Assembly: GCF_002210105.1 (NCBI RefSeq) | Contig: NZ_AQQU01000001.1 | Coordinates: 124,001 to 188,000, forward strand | From: Oceanicola sp. 22II-s10i | GTDB lineage: Bacteria > Pseudomonadota > Alphaproteobacteria > Rhodobacterales > Rhodobacteraceae | DNA length: 64,000 bases | Reading direction: 5' to 3' | Shown here: piece by piece, positions 1-10,127 of the stretch | How positions within the stretch are numbered: position 1 is the stretch's first letter | Layout: each line of letters begins with the position of its first letter | Position numbers and translations under genes: made by a program | Notes under the pieces: generated by a model | Told to the model about the DNA's origin: nothing | The model's input: only the letters and a program-made list of their open reading frames with translations | Database searches by the model: none

Positions 1-163
1 CGCTCCTTTTGATTGGGATAATTGGGGATGAATGTGCCGGGGCCGAACTCTACGGGTTCCCGGATCGCTGCCCTCCAACTTAGGGGATGACCCGCCGCGA
101 TGCAAACCACCCCTTCCGGTGGGGCCCGCGCCGTGGCAGGGTCACGCGGCGAAAGGGGGGTCC

Positions 164-850
164 ATGCCCGTCACCACCTGCATATTCGACGCTTACGGCA
201 CGTTGTTCGACGTGGCCGCCGCCGCCCGCGCCGCCGCCTCTGAACCGGGTCGCGACCGGCTGGCCGGGTGCTGGCAGGCGCTGGCCGAGGACTGGCGGAT
301 CAAGCAGCTGTCCTATTCGTGGCTGCGCGCCGTGGCGGGCGATCACACCGATTTCTGGCAGGTCACGCAGGACGCGCTGGACTGGTCGCTTGAGGCGCAT
401 GGCCTCGACGGCGACGCGGACCTGCGGGCGCGGCTGCTGGCGCTCTATCGCGAGCTGGAGGCCTATCCCGAGGTGCCCGCGATGCTGTCGGCGCTGAAGG
501 CGCGCGGGCTGGTGACGGCGATCCTGTCGAACGGATCGCCGGGCATGCTGTCCGACGCGGTGGCCTCGGCTGGCATCGGAGAGGTGCTGGACGACTGCCT
601 GTCGGTGGAAAGCGTGGGCGTCTTCAAACCCGCCCGCGCGGTCTACGACCTCGTCGGCCAGCGCTTCGGCACCGCGCCGGATCAGGTGCTGTTCGTGTCG
701 TCCAACGGCTGGGACGCGGCGGCGGGCGCGGCCTATGGCTTTGTCACCGCATGGGTGAACCGGCGCGGCGATCCGGTCGACCGCCTGCCCGGCCGCCCGC
801 AGCACATCCTCACCGACCTTGCCGCCCTGCCCGATCTGGAGATCTACTGA
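164..850 (+). CDS. haloacid dehalogenase type II
   Basis: Predicted L-2-haloacid dehalogenase of the HAD superfamily (228 aa), which hydrolyses 2-haloalkanoic acids to 2-hydroxy acids in the cytoplasm. The N-terminal FDAYGTLFD holds the nucleophilic Asp9; SNGSP, FKPARAVYDL (catalytic Lys) and FVSSNGWDAAAGAAYGF are the other type II dehalogenase motifs. The frame is open further upstream, but ATG 164 has a purine-rich GAAAGGGGGG just before it and places FDAYGT at the expected position. It overlaps the next gene by one base (TGATG), so the two are probably co-translated. The real substrate could be another small phosphorylated or halogenated acid. Confidence 0.85.
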   Translation: MPVTTCIFDAYGTLFDVAAAARAAASEPGRDRLAGCWQALAEDWRIKQLSYSWLRAVAGDHTDFWQVTQDALDWSLEAHGLDGDADLRARLLALYRELEAYPEVPAMLSALKARGLVTAILSNGSPGMLSDAVASAGIGEVLDDCLSVESVGVFKPARAVYDLVGQRFGTAPDQVLFVSSNGWDAAAGAAYGFVTAWVNRRGDPVDRLPGRPQHILTDLAALPDLEIY

Positions 851-1677
851 TGCCGCATTTCACAGCGCCCGACGGGCTGTCGCTCTGGTACGAGGAGGCA
901 GGCGAGGGCCTGCCGCTGCTGTGCCTGTCGGGCCTGACCCGCAACGCGCGCGACTTCGATTACGTCGCGCCGCATCTGCCGGGCGTGCGGATGATCCGCA
1001 TGGACTATCGCGGACGCGGCAAGTCGGACTGGGCCGATCCCAAGACCTATGACGTAAAGGTCGAACTGGCCGATGCGCTCGCGCTGCTGGACCTGCTGGG
1101 CATCGAGAAGGCCGCCGTGCTGGGCACCTCGCGCGGGGGGCTGATCGGGATGCTGATGGCGGCGACCGCCAAGGACCGGATGCTGGGCCTCGCCCTGAAC
1201 GACGTCGGCGCGGTCGTGGACGGGCGCGGGCTGGAGGTGATCCGGGGCTATGTCGGCAAGCACCCGCCGCAGAAAACGGTCGAGGACGCCGCGCAAGCCC
1301 GGATGGAGATGAACGCGCAGAGCTTTCCCGGCGTCCCGCTGGAGCGCTGGCGCAAGGAAGTCATGAATACCTCGGTCGAGACCCCCGAGGGGCTGCGCCT
1401 GAACTACGACCCGCGTCTGGCCGAGGCGCTCGGCGATGGCGAGGCGGCGGCGACCACAGTCGACCTCTGGCCGCTGTTCGAGGCGGTGGCCCCCCTGCCC
1501 TGCGCGGTGATCCATGGCGAGAACTCGGACCTGCTGAGCTTTGACACGGTCGAGGAGATGGCCCGCCGCCACCCCGACCTGATCGTCGCCCATGTCCCCG
1601 ACCGGGCGCATATCCCCTTCCTTGACGAACCCGAGGCGCTGACCGCGCTGACCCTCTGGCTGGAGCGTATCCGATGA
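850..1677 (+). CDS. alpha/beta fold hydrolase
   Basis: Alpha/beta hydrolase of 275 aa. The nucleophile elbow GTSRGG gives Ser94, with a probable acid in GENSDLLS and His254 in DRAHIPFLDEP near the C-terminus; an HG-type oxyanion motif is replaced by SGLTRN near residue 27. The start at 850 overlaps the stop of the dehalogenase, and its stop overlaps the start of the dehydratase (ATGA), so it is the middle member of a three-gene unit. The substrate cannot be read from the sequence; the neighbours suggest an ester or lactone of a hydroxy or amino acid. Confidence 0.8.
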   Translation: MPHFTAPDGLSLWYEEAGEGLPLLCLSGLTRNARDFDYVAPHLPGVRMIRMDYRGRGKSDWADPKTYDVKVELADALALLDLLGIEKAAVLGTSRGGLIGMLMAATAKDRMLGLALNDVGAVVDGRGLEVIRGYVGKHPPQKTVEDAAQARMEMNAQSFPGVPLERWRKEVMNTSVETPEGLRLNYDPRLAEALGDGEAAATTVDLWPLFEAVAPLPCAVIHGENSDLLSFDTVEEMARRHPDLIVAHVPDRAHIPFLDEPEALTALTLWLERIR

Positions 1678-2669
1678 AGGACCTCACCCATTTCGCCATT
1701 TCCCCCGCCGACATCGACGCCGCCGTCGGCCGCCTGTCGGGCCACATCCGCCGGACGCCGCTGCTGTCCTCGCCGTTCCTGGACGAGATCGCGGGCCGCC
1801 GGGTTTTCGTGAAGCCCGAATGCCTGCAGCACACCGGCAGCTTCAAGGCGCGTGGCGGCTGGTCGGCGATTTCTGCGCTGGACCCCGAGGTGCGGGCGCG
1901 GGGCGTCATCGCCTTCTCGTCCGGCAACCACGCGCAGGGCGTCGCATGGGCGGCGAAGATGCACGGCGTGCCGTCGGTCATCATCATGCCCGCCGACGCC
2001 CCGACACTGAAGATCGCGAACACCCGCGCGCTCGGCGCCGAGGTGGTGCTCTACGACCGCGAGAACGAGGACCGCGACGAGATCGGGGCGCGGATGTCGG
2101 CGGAACGCGGGCTGACGCTGGTGAAGCCTTTCGATGAGCCGATGGTGATCGCCGGACAGGCCACCGCCGGGGTCGAGATCGCGGAACAGGCCGCCGAGGC
2201 CGGGATCGACAGTGCCGAGGTGCTGGTCTGCTGCGGTGGCGGCGGGCTGACCTCGGGCATCGCGATGGCGCTGGCCGACCGCGCGCCGTGCCTGCGGGTG
2301 CGGCCGGTGGAGCCGGTGGGTTTCGACGACGCGAAACGCTCGCTGGCCGCCGGGACCATCCAGCGCAACGACCGGCTGGGCGGGTCGATCTGCGACGCGA
2401 TCGTGACGCCGCAGCCGGGCAACCTGACCTTCCCGATCATGGCCGACCTCTGCGGGCCGGGGCTGTCGGTGTCGGACGACGAGGCACTGAGCGCGATGGC
2501 CCAGGCCTTCCTGCGGCTCAAGATCGTCGCGGAACCCGGCGGCGCGGTCGCCCTTGCCGCCGCCCTGTGGCGCGGCGCGGAACTGCAGGGCGACACGGTG
2601 ATCGCCCTCGTCTCCGGCGGCAACGTCGATCCCGCGATGTTCCAGCGCGCCCTCGCCCGCCTCGACTGA
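1674..2669 (+). CDS. PLP-dependent threonine/hydroxyaspartate-type dehydratase
   Basis: Fold-type II PLP enzyme of 331 aa related to biosynthetic-like threonine dehydratase, serine racemase and threo-3-hydroxyaspartate ammonia-lyase. Schiff-base Lys58 sits in GSFKARG, the phosphate-binding glycine loop is CCGGGGLTSG, and SGGNVD closes the C-terminal part. There is no ACT regulatory domain, which argues against the isoleucine-pathway IlvA and for a catabolic role. The start overlaps the upstream stop by four bases (ATGA). Hydroxyaspartate, threonine or serine are all possible substrates; family membership does not decide between them. Confidence 0.85.
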   Translation: MKDLTHFAISPADIDAAVGRLSGHIRRTPLLSSPFLDEIAGRRVFVKPECLQHTGSFKARGGWSAISALDPEVRARGVIAFSSGNHAQGVAWAAKMHGVPSVIIMPADAPTLKIANTRALGAEVVLYDRENEDRDEIGARMSAERGLTLVKPFDEPMVIAGQATAGVEIAEQAAEAGIDSAEVLVCCGGGGLTSGIAMALADRAPCLRVRPVEPVGFDDAKRSLAAGTIQRNDRLGGSICDAIVTPQPGNLTFPIMADLCGPGLSVSDDEALSAMAQAFLRLKIVAEPGGAVALAAALWRGAELQGDTVIALVSGGNVDPAMFQRALARLD

Positions 2670-2682
2670 CACCCGCCACGGG

Positions 2683-2766
2683 CTCCCCTGCTTCCTCTGG
2701 CCATAAATATCCCCGGGGGTGAATTGCGGCCCGCAGGGTCGCAAGGGGGGGGCAGGCAGCCCCCCG
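2683..2766 (+). repeat. intergenic repeat, copy 1 (CTTCCTCTGG...GGGGGTGAATTG type)
   Basis: A block opening with CCCCTGCTTCCTCTGG, followed by an AT-rich AAATAT core, CCCCGGGGGTGAATTGCG and a terminal hairpin of G-run and C-run (about 2744-2766). The same block appears in reverse orientation at 37345-37428 and as a shorter version at 59440-59480. It lies just 3' of the dehydratase gene. I read it as a lineage-specific extragenic element, perhaps acting as a terminator through its GC-rich hairpin. Confidence 0.7.
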
Positions 2767-2845
2767 GACCGCAGGTCCCGGCACGGCCGGGCTCGATTCC
2801 CGGACGGGCCGCAGCCCCAGACCGAAGCCACCTCCACGCGCGAAA

Positions 2846-4067
<1,222 letters not shown>

Positions 4068-4068
<1 letters not shown>

Positions 4069-4862
4069 TGAAGATCGCCAATCTCGACGACATCAAGCTG
4101 CATTACACCGACGAAGGCGACCCGAACGGCGCGCCGATCGTCTTTTCCAACTCGCTCGGGACCGACCTGCGCCTGTGGGACAAGATCGTCCCGCTGCTGC
4201 CCGCCGGCCTGCGGATCATCCGCTACGACAAGCGCGGCCACGGGCTGAGCGAGGCGACGCCGGCGCCCTACAAGATGGGCACGCTGGTGTCTGACGTGGA
4301 AAGGCTGATGGACCATCTGGGCGTCAAGGACGCGCTGTTCGTCGGCCTCTCCATCGGAGGGATGATCGCCCAGGGGCTCTGCGTGAAGCGGCCCGATCTC
4401 GTTCGGGCGGTCGTGATCTCCAACTCCGGCGCCAAGATCGGCACCGCCGAGATGTGGGCCGACCGGATCGCCGCCGTGAACAGGGGCGGGATCGAAGCGC
4501 TGGCGGACAGCATCATGGAGCGGTGGTTTTCGAAACCTTTCCGCCAGACCGACGAATTTCACGCCTGGCGCAACATGCTCGTCAGGCAGACGGTCGCGGG
4601 CTACACCGGCTGCGGGGCGGCGATCTCGGGCACCGATTTCTATACGCCGACCGCCGGTCTGCGCATCCCGGCGCTCGGCATCGCGGGGACCGAGGACGGG
4701 TCGACCCCGCCCGATCTGGTGCGCGAGACGGTCGACCTGATCCCCGGTTCGCGCTTCGCGCTGATCCGTGGCGCGGGGCACCTGCCCTGCGTGGAAAAGC
4801 CCGAGGAATATGCGCAGATCCTCAACGATTTCATCACGGGGACCGGCCATGTCGAAGCGTGA
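4068..4862 (+). CDS. pcaD: 3-oxoadipate enol-lactonase
   Basis: Alpha/beta hydrolase of 264 aa that opens 3-oxoadipate enol-lactone to 3-oxoadipate. The nucleophile elbow GLSIGG gives Ser95 and the catalytic His238 lies in GAGHLPCVEKPEEY. Length and motifs match stand-alone PcaD; it is not fused to PcaC as in PcaL. Its start overlaps the pobA stop, and pcaC begins 14 bases before its end, so translation is coupled on both sides. Confidence 0.95.
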
Positions 4863-5229
4863 ACAGGGCGAAGCCACCCGCCGTTCCGTTCTGGGCGACG
4901 CGCATGTGAACCGGTCGCAGGGGAAGGCCACGGAGTTCGACCGGGGCTTCGTCGACATGATCACCGAGGGCGCGTGGGGGACGGTCTGGTCGTCCGACGC
5001 GATCACCAAGCGGGAACGGTCGATGATCACGCTCGCCCTGCTGGCCGGGCTCGGGAATTTCGAGGAATTCCAGCTGCACCTGCGCGCCACCGTGAACACC
5101 GGCGCGACGCGGGAGGACATCCGCGAGGTGCTGCACCACGTCGCGGTCTATGCGGGCGTGCCGCGGGCGAACCACGCCTTCAAGCTCGCCAAGGAGATCT
5201 ACGCCGAACTGGAGGAGGACGGCCAATGA
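4849..5229 (+). CDS. pcaC: 4-carboxymuconolactone decarboxylase
   Basis: Small carboxymuconolactone decarboxylase family protein of 126 aa with the AhpD-like helical core (DMITEGAWGTVWSS, LRATVNTGATREDIREVLHHVAVYAG). It decarboxylates 4-carboxymuconolactone to 3-oxoadipate enol-lactone. I chose ATG 4849 (MSKREQGEATR), which gives the normal family length and overlaps the end of pcaD. Its stop overlaps the pcaH start (ATGA). Confidence 0.95.
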   Translation: MSKREQGEATRRSVLGDAHVNRSQGKATEFDRGFVDMITEGAWGTVWSSDAITKRERSMITLALLAGLGNFEEFQLHLRATVNTGATREDIREVLHHVAVYAGVPRANHAFKLAKEIYAELEEDGQ

Positions 5230-5957
5230 CCACGGACCTCGGACCGCTGGTGCCGCGCGACCGCGCGGCGCATCCGGTGCCCTATGACGTCGACTACAAG
5301 ACCAGCGTGGCGCGGTCGCCGCACCAGCCGCTGCTGTCGATGGAAAGCACCCCGTCCGAGGAAACCGGACCCCGCTTCGGGCACAACATCCTCGGGCCGC
5401 TGGACAACAACCTGATCCTGAACTGGACCAAGGGCGCGGCCCCCGCCGTCGGGGAACGCATCCTTGTGCACGGGCGGGTGCTGGACGAATTCGGGCGGCC
5501 CGTGCCGCAGACCCTGGTCGAGATCTGGCAGGCCAACGCGGGCGGACGCTATCGCCACGTCAAGGACACCTACTTTGCCCCCATCGACCCGAACTTCGGC
5601 GGCTGCGGGCGGACGATCACCGACTACAACGGCTATTACGAGTTCCTGACGATCCGCCCCGGCGCCTATCCTTGGCCGAACCGGGCGAACGACTGGCGGC
5701 CGATGCACATCCATTTCTCGATCTTCGGCCACAGCTTCGGCCAGCGGCTGATCAGCCAGATGTATTTCGAGGGCGATCCCCTGATCGCGCGCTGTCCCAT
5801 CGTCAACACGATCAAGGACCGCAGCCAGATCGACCGCCTCGTCGCGCCGCTGGACATGGCCAAGTCGCGACCGCTCGATTTCCTCGCCTACAAGATGGAC
5901 ATCGTCCTGCGCGGCCGCCGCCAGACGATGTTCGAGAACAAGCCGGAGGGGATGTGA
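5226..5957 (+). CDS. pcaH: protocatechuate 3,4-dioxygenase beta subunit
   Basis: Iron-bearing beta subunit (243 aa) of the intradiol ring-cleavage enzyme that converts protocatechuate to 3-carboxy-cis,cis-muconate. The expected Fe(III) ligands are visible: a tyrosine in the GGRYRHVKDTYF region, Tyr in RPGAYPWPNR, and two histidines in RPMHIHFS. ATG 5226 overlaps the pcaC stop; this start gives a typical N-terminus and length. It pairs with pcaG one base downstream. Confidence 0.96.
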   Translation: MTTDLGPLVPRDRAAHPVPYDVDYKTSVARSPHQPLLSMESTPSEETGPRFGHNILGPLDNNLILNWTKGAAPAVGERILVHGRVLDEFGRPVPQTLVEIWQANAGGRYRHVKDTYFAPIDPNFGGCGRTITDYNGYYEFLTIRPGAYPWPNRANDWRPMHIHFSIFGHSFGQRLISQMYFEGDPLIARCPIVNTIKDRSQIDRLVAPLDMAKSRPLDFLAYKMDIVLRGRRQTMFENKPEGM

Positions 5958-5958
5958 C

Positions 5959-6558
5959 ATGGTGCAGTCGCTAGACAACCTGCGCGAAACGCCCTCGCAG
6001 ACGGCGGGGCCCTACGTGCATATCGGCTGCATGCCGACCCATGCCGGGAACGCCGGTGCGTTCGGGACCGAGATCGGCAAGTCGCCGATCGCCGACGGGG
6101 CCAAGGGGCAGATCGTCACCATCCGGGGACAGGTCATCGACGGCACCGGCTGGGCGCTGCGCGACGCGATGATCGAAAGCTGGCAGACGGATGCGGCGGG
6201 CAGGTTTCCCGGTCAGGATGACGCTGACCCGGCCGTGTCGGGCTTCGCCCGTTTCGCCGCGGATGGCGAAAGCGGCGAGTTCACCCTGCGGACCGTCAAG
6301 CCGGGTCCGATACCCGCGCGAGGCGGCGGTTTCCAAGCGCCGCACATCTCGCTCTGGGTCGTGGCGCGGGGCGTGAACGTCGGTCTGCAGACGCGGATCT
6401 ACTTCGAGGACGAGGACAACAGCGCCGATCCGCTGCTGAAGCGCATCGAACAGCGCCCCCGCGCCGAGACGCTGATCGCGAAGAAGACCGCCGATGGCGA
6501 ATACCGCTTCGATATCCGCTTGCAGGGCGCGGGCGAAACGGTTTTCCTCGACCTATGA
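5959..6558 (+). CDS. pcaG: protocatechuate 3,4-dioxygenase alpha subunit
   Basis: Alpha subunit (199 aa) of protocatechuate 3,4-dioxygenase, a structural homologue of PcaH that lacks the complete iron ligand set. It opens with ETPSQTAGPYVHIGCMP, typical of PcaG, and keeps the intradiol fold (IRGQVIDGTGWALRDAMIESWQ). It starts one base after the pcaH stop and overlaps the following hydrolase by four bases. Confidence 0.95.
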   Translation: MVQSLDNLRETPSQTAGPYVHIGCMPTHAGNAGAFGTEIGKSPIADGAKGQIVTIRGQVIDGTGWALRDAMIESWQTDAAGRFPGQDDADPAVSGFARFAADGESGEFTLRTVKPGPIPARGGGFQAPHISLWVVARGVNVGLQTRIYFEDEDNSADPLLKRIEQRPRAETLIAKKTADGEYRFDIRLQGAGETVFLDL

Positions 6559-7262
6559 GCCGCATTCTACTGATACACGGCGCCTGCCACGGAGCATGGT
6601 GCTGGCGCGATGTCGTGCCGCTGCTGGAACGGCAGGGGCACGAGGTCATCGCGCTCGACATGCCGGGCCGTGCGGGGGACACCCGCGATCCCGGCGCGCT
6701 GACGCTGGCCGATCAGGCGCAGACGATCCTCGACGCGGCGGGTGACGGTGCGGTGCTGGTCGGCCATTCGGCGGGCGGCTTCTCGATCTCGGCGGCGGCC
6801 GAGGCGGCGCCGGACAAGGCGCAGCACCTAATCTATGTCGCGGCGCTGCTGCCCCAGACCGGCGACACGCTGGTCGGCAAGATGGGCGCGCTGAGCCAGA
6901 CCGGCGAACGGGCCCGCTTCAACCGCGCGCTGGACGGCAAGGGCTATGCCTTCGACCCGAGCGCCGCGCCGCTGCTGTACAACGGGGTGTCCGAGGCGGA
7001 CGCGGAATGGGCGCTAACGCAGATCTGCCCCGAACCCTCGGCCCCACACCGCGAGGCGATCCGGGTCGGCGACAATTTCGGCAGCGTGCGCAAGAGCTAC
7101 ATCCGCTGCACCGAGGACCGGGTGATCCCCTCGACCGATCAGGAGCGCATGGCGCATGAAGGCGCGGCGGCCCTGTTCGACATCGAGACCGGGCATTCGC
7201 CGTTCCTGTCGGAACCCGAGGCGCTGGCTCACCTGATCGACCAGATCGCCAAGGGCGCCTGA
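6555..7262 (+). CDS. alpha/beta hydrolase in the pca operon
   Basis: Small 235-aa hydrolase of the esterase / hydroxynitrile lyase-like group: LLIHGACHGAWCW at the N-terminus (oxyanion region), nucleophile Ser72 in GHSAGG, and His214 in ETGHSPFLSEPEAL. It lies between pcaG and pcaB with ATGA-type overlaps on both sides, so it is a fixed member of the operon yet is not a known pca pathway enzyme; pcaD already supplies the enol-lactonase. I infer it releases 4-hydroxybenzoate or protocatechuate from an ester, but the substrate is not visible. Confidence 0.8.
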   Translation: MSRILLIHGACHGAWCWRDVVPLLERQGHEVIALDMPGRAGDTRDPGALTLADQAQTILDAAGDGAVLVGHSAGGFSISAAAEAAPDKAQHLIYVAALLPQTGDTLVGKMGALSQTGERARFNRALDGKGYAFDPSAAPLLYNGVSEADAEWALTQICPEPSAPHREAIRVGDNFGSVRKSYIRCTEDRVIPSTDQERMAHEGAAALFDIETGHSPFLSEPEALAHLIDQIAKGA

Positions 7263-8590
7263 TGGCCGGATCCGTCCACGACAGCCAGCTCTACGCGCGG
7301 CTTTTCCCGGTGGGCGACGTCGGACGCCTGTTCACCGACAGCGCCGAGGTCCGCGCGATGCTGCTGGTCGAGGGCACGCTGGCCAAGGTGCAGGGCGCGG
7401 CGGGGGTTATCCCCGAGATCTCGGCCGCCTTCATCCACCGCGCGGCGCTGGAAATCCCGCTCGACCCCGGCGCGATGGCCGAGACGACGGGCCAGAACGG
7501 CGTCCCGGTGCCGGCGCTGGTGGCCGCGTTCCGCAAGGCGATGGAAGCGCCGGAACACGCCCAATACCTGCACTGGGGCGCGACCTCGCAAGACATCATG
7601 GACACCGCGCTGATGCTGCGGCTGCGGCAGGCGCTGAAGCTGATGGACGACGGGCTGGGGGCCGTGCTGGCCGCGCTCGCCGATCTGGCCGAGGCGCATG
7701 CGGCGCTGCCGATGGCCGGGCGGACCTATGGCCAGCTCGCGACGCCGGTCAGCTTCGGCTCGGTCGTGGCGCACTGGGGGTTCCCGCTGATCGCGCTGCG
7801 GTCGGAAATAGGGGCGATCCGGGAAACGGGGCTGATCGTCTCGCTGTCCGGGGCCTCGGGCACCGGGGCGGAGCTTGGGCCCGACCCGGCGGCGCTGCGG
7901 GCGGCGATGGCCGAGGCGCTCGGGCTGCGTGACCCCGGCTACTCATGGCATGCGGATCGCGGGCCGGTGCTCAGGATCGCCGGCTGGATGGCGCGACTGA
8001 CGGCGGCGCTGGCGAAGATGGGCGAGGACCTTATCGCGCTGACGCAAAGCGGGATCGGCGAGGTCCGGCTGGGGTCCTCCGGCGGGTCGTCGACTATGCC
8101 GCAGAAGCAGAACCCCGTCGCGCCCTCGGCACTGGTGGCGCTGGCGCGGCAGGTGACGGCGCTGAACCATGCGCTGCTGTCGGCGGGCAGCCCCCGGCAG
8201 GAACGGGACGGCGGGGCATGGTTCACGGAATGGCTCTGCCTGCCGCAACTGGTCCTGTCGACCGCCGCGGCGGTCGAGACCGCCCGTGCCTTGGTTCCCG
8301 GCCTGCAGCCCATGCCGGTCGCGATGGCCGCCGCACTGAACGCGGGCGGAGGTGTGATCCATGCAGAGGCGCTGAGCTTCCACCTCGCCGCCCACATGCC
8401 GCGCCCCGAGGCGCAGGCGGCGGTGAAGGCGGCCTGCGCGCGCGTCCGCGACGAGGGCCGTCCGCTGGCCGAGGTGGCGGCGGAGATGTGGCCCGATGTC
8501 GACCTGTCGCCGGTGTTCGGCGCGGGAGGCGGATTGGGCAGCGCGCCGGACGAAGCGCGACGGTTCGCGGTTGAGGCTCGAGGGCGCTAG
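7262..8590 (+). CDS. pcaB: 3-carboxy-cis,cis-muconate cycloisomerase
   Basis: Fumarase/aspartase superfamily enzyme (442 aa) that cyclises 3-carboxy-cis,cis-muconate to 4-carboxymuconolactone. The superfamily signature GSSGGSSTMPQKQNP is present, with HWGATSQDIMDTA upstream as in PcaB. It overlaps the preceding hydrolase stop by one base and is the last gene of the operon. The genes for 3-oxoadipate CoA-transferase (pcaIJ) and thiolase (pcaF) do not follow. Confidence 0.95.
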   Translation: MAGSVHDSQLYARLFPVGDVGRLFTDSAEVRAMLLVEGTLAKVQGAAGVIPEISAAFIHRAALEIPLDPGAMAETTGQNGVPVPALVAAFRKAMEAPEHAQYLHWGATSQDIMDTALMLRLRQALKLMDDGLGAVLAALADLAEAHAALPMAGRTYGQLATPVSFGSVVAHWGFPLIALRSEIGAIRETGLIVSLSGASGTGAELGPDPAALRAAMAEALGLRDPGYSWHADRGPVLRIAGWMARLTAALAKMGEDLIALTQSGIGEVRLGSSGGSSTMPQKQNPVAPSALVALARQVTALNHALLSAGSPRQERDGGAWFTEWLCLPQLVLSTAAAVETARALVPGLQPMPVAMAAALNAGGGVIHAEALSFHLAAHMPRPEAQAAVKAACARVRDEGRPLAEVAAEMWPDVDLSPVFGAGGGLGSAPDEARRFAVEARGR

Positions 8591-8909
8591 CCCGGCTGCA
8601 GGGCCTGTGGAGAGTGTGGGAGCCTCCGGCGGGGGGTGAGGGGCGTCAGGAAACCGTCCAGTGGACGGTTTCAGCCCCGAACGGGCGAAGCCCATGGCCA
8701 GATGAAGTTTGGGACTTGGTGCACTTGTCCGCATTCTGAGTTACCAGCCGACGATGAAAAATCCTTGAGTCCGCGCGCAGCGCCCAAACTGCTGCGGCGC
8801 GACTTGAGATCGGAAGACGCTTGTCCTGATCGCCGCCAGAAGCCGCGGTCAGGTTGACTTTGACCGGCGCAGGGGCAAGGTCGCGGGGCTTTGACGGGAT
8901 CCGCGTTCC
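8591..8909. other. 319-base gene-free stretch with one strong hairpin
   Basis: Separates pcaB from the MFS transporter. It holds the hairpin at 8650-8672 and otherwise no reading frame with coding character; the transporter promoter should lie in its second half, but I see no convincing -35/-10 pair. Confidence 0.5.
8650..8672. repeat. perfect 10-bp palindromic hairpin (REP-like)
   Basis: GAAACCGTCC (8650-8659), loop AGT, GGACGGTTTC (8663-8672), followed by GCCCCGAACGGGC. The stem is perfect but no T-run follows, so it is not a classical terminator. It may be a palindromic extragenic unit or a transcript-stabilising 3' end for the pca operon. I found no second copy in the window. Confidence 0.55.
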
Positions 8910-10127
8910 ATGCCGCATCGCCTGCCGCTTGTCTTCATCCTTGCCACGGTGACGCTGGACGCCATCGGGATCGGGCTGATCTTTCCCGTCATGCCCGACC
9001 TGATCCGCGAGGTGATGCACACCTCGCTCAGCGGCGCGGCGATCTGGGGTGGGGTGCTGGTGTCGTCCTTCGCGGCGATGCAGTTCCTGTTCGGACCGCT
9101 GGTCGGGCACCTGTCCGACGCCTTCGGCCGCCGCCCGGTGCTGCTGATCTCGCTCGCGGTGATGTGCGTGGACTACGTCATCATGGCGCTGGCCGGGTCG
9201 ATCTGGCTGCTGATCGCCGGGCGCATCCTGGGCGGCATCGCGTCGGCCACCCACGCGACCGCCTCGGCCTTCGTCGCCGACATCTCGCGCCCCGAGGAGA
9301 AATCGGCGCGGTTCGGGCTGGTTTCGGCCGCGTTCGGGGTCGGCTTCGTCATCGGCCCGGTGATCGGCGGGCTGCTGGCCGATTTCGGCACCCGCGCGCC
9401 GTTCTGGGCCGCCGCCGTGCTGGCCGCCGCGAACCTCGGCTTCGGGCTGGCGGTGATGCCGGAGACGGTGACCGACCGCATCCGCCGCAAGTTCGACCTG
9501 CGCCGGGGCAATCCGCTGTCGGCCCTGCGCGCGATGCGGCACCTGCCGGGGATGGGCGCGCTGCTGGCGGTGTTCACGCTCTACCACGTCTCGACCGAGG
9601 TCTATCCGGTGATCTGGGCCTATTTCACGCAGGCCCGGTTCGGCTGGGACACGCGGCTGGTCGGCGTCTCGCTGACCGTCTACGGCGCGGCGCTGGTCGT
9701 GGTGCAGGCGCTGCTGATCCGGCCCATCCTCAACTGGCTCGGCGACCGGCGGACCGTGCTGGCGGGGTTCGGCTGGGAGGCCGCCAGCCTGCTGCTGCTG
9801 GCCTTCGTCACCTCGGGCCCGCTGGCGATGGTGCTGACGCCGATCACGGCGATCGGCGGCGTGACCCTGCCCGCGCTGCAGGGCGAACTGAGTCGCAGCG
9901 TGCCCGACGACGCGCAGGGCGAGTTGCAGGGCGTGCTGTCCTCGCTCATGGCGCTGACCATGATCGGGGCACCGCTGGTCTACACGACGACCTTCCGCGC
10001 CTTCACCGCCGAGAGCGCCCCCGCCTACATGCCGGGCGCACCGTTCCTCGTGTCCCTGGGCTTCGTGGTGCTGGCGCTGGTCCTGTTCGGGCTGAACAGG
10101 CGGGCCGGCGCGACCTCCGCGATGTAA
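8910..10127 (+). CDS. MFS transporter, tetracycline-resistance (TCR/Tet) type
   Basis: Proton-driven inner-membrane exporter of 405 aa with about 12 membrane segments. MFS motif A is GHLSDAFGRRPVLL after TM2, motif C is GFVIGPVIGGLLADFG in TM5, and ATHATASAFVADIS resembles TetA. A central loop (VTDRIRRKFDLRRG) divides the two halves. Family members export drugs; no regulator (tetR) is adjacent, so a role in tetracycline resistance should not be assumed. Substrate unknown. Confidence 0.85.
   Translation: MPHRLPLVFILATVTLDAIGIGLIFPVMPDLIREVMHTSLSGAAIWGGVLVSSFAAMQFLFGPLVGHLSDAFGRRPVLLISLAVMCVDYVIMALAGSIWLLIAGRILGGIASATHATASAFVADISRPEEKSARFGLVSAAFGVGFVIGPVIGGLLADFGTRAPFWAAAVLAAANLGFGLAVMPETVTDRIRRKFDLRRGNPLSALRAMRHLPGMGALLAVFTLYHVSTEVYPVIWAYFTQARFGWDTRLVGVSLTVYGAALVVVQALLIRPILNWLGDRRTVLAGFGWEAASLLLLAFVTSGPLAMVLTPITAIGGVTLPALQGELSRSVPDDAQGELQGVLSSLMALTMIGAPLVYTTTFRAFTAESAPAYMPGAPFLVSLGFVVLALVLFGLNRRAGATSAM

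Noticed and set aside
1-163. N-terminal extension of the haloacid dehalogenase to an ATG near base 32
   Set aside because: The extra 44 residues are Pro/Arg-rich, lack homology to the family and precede a well-placed ribosome site at 151-160.
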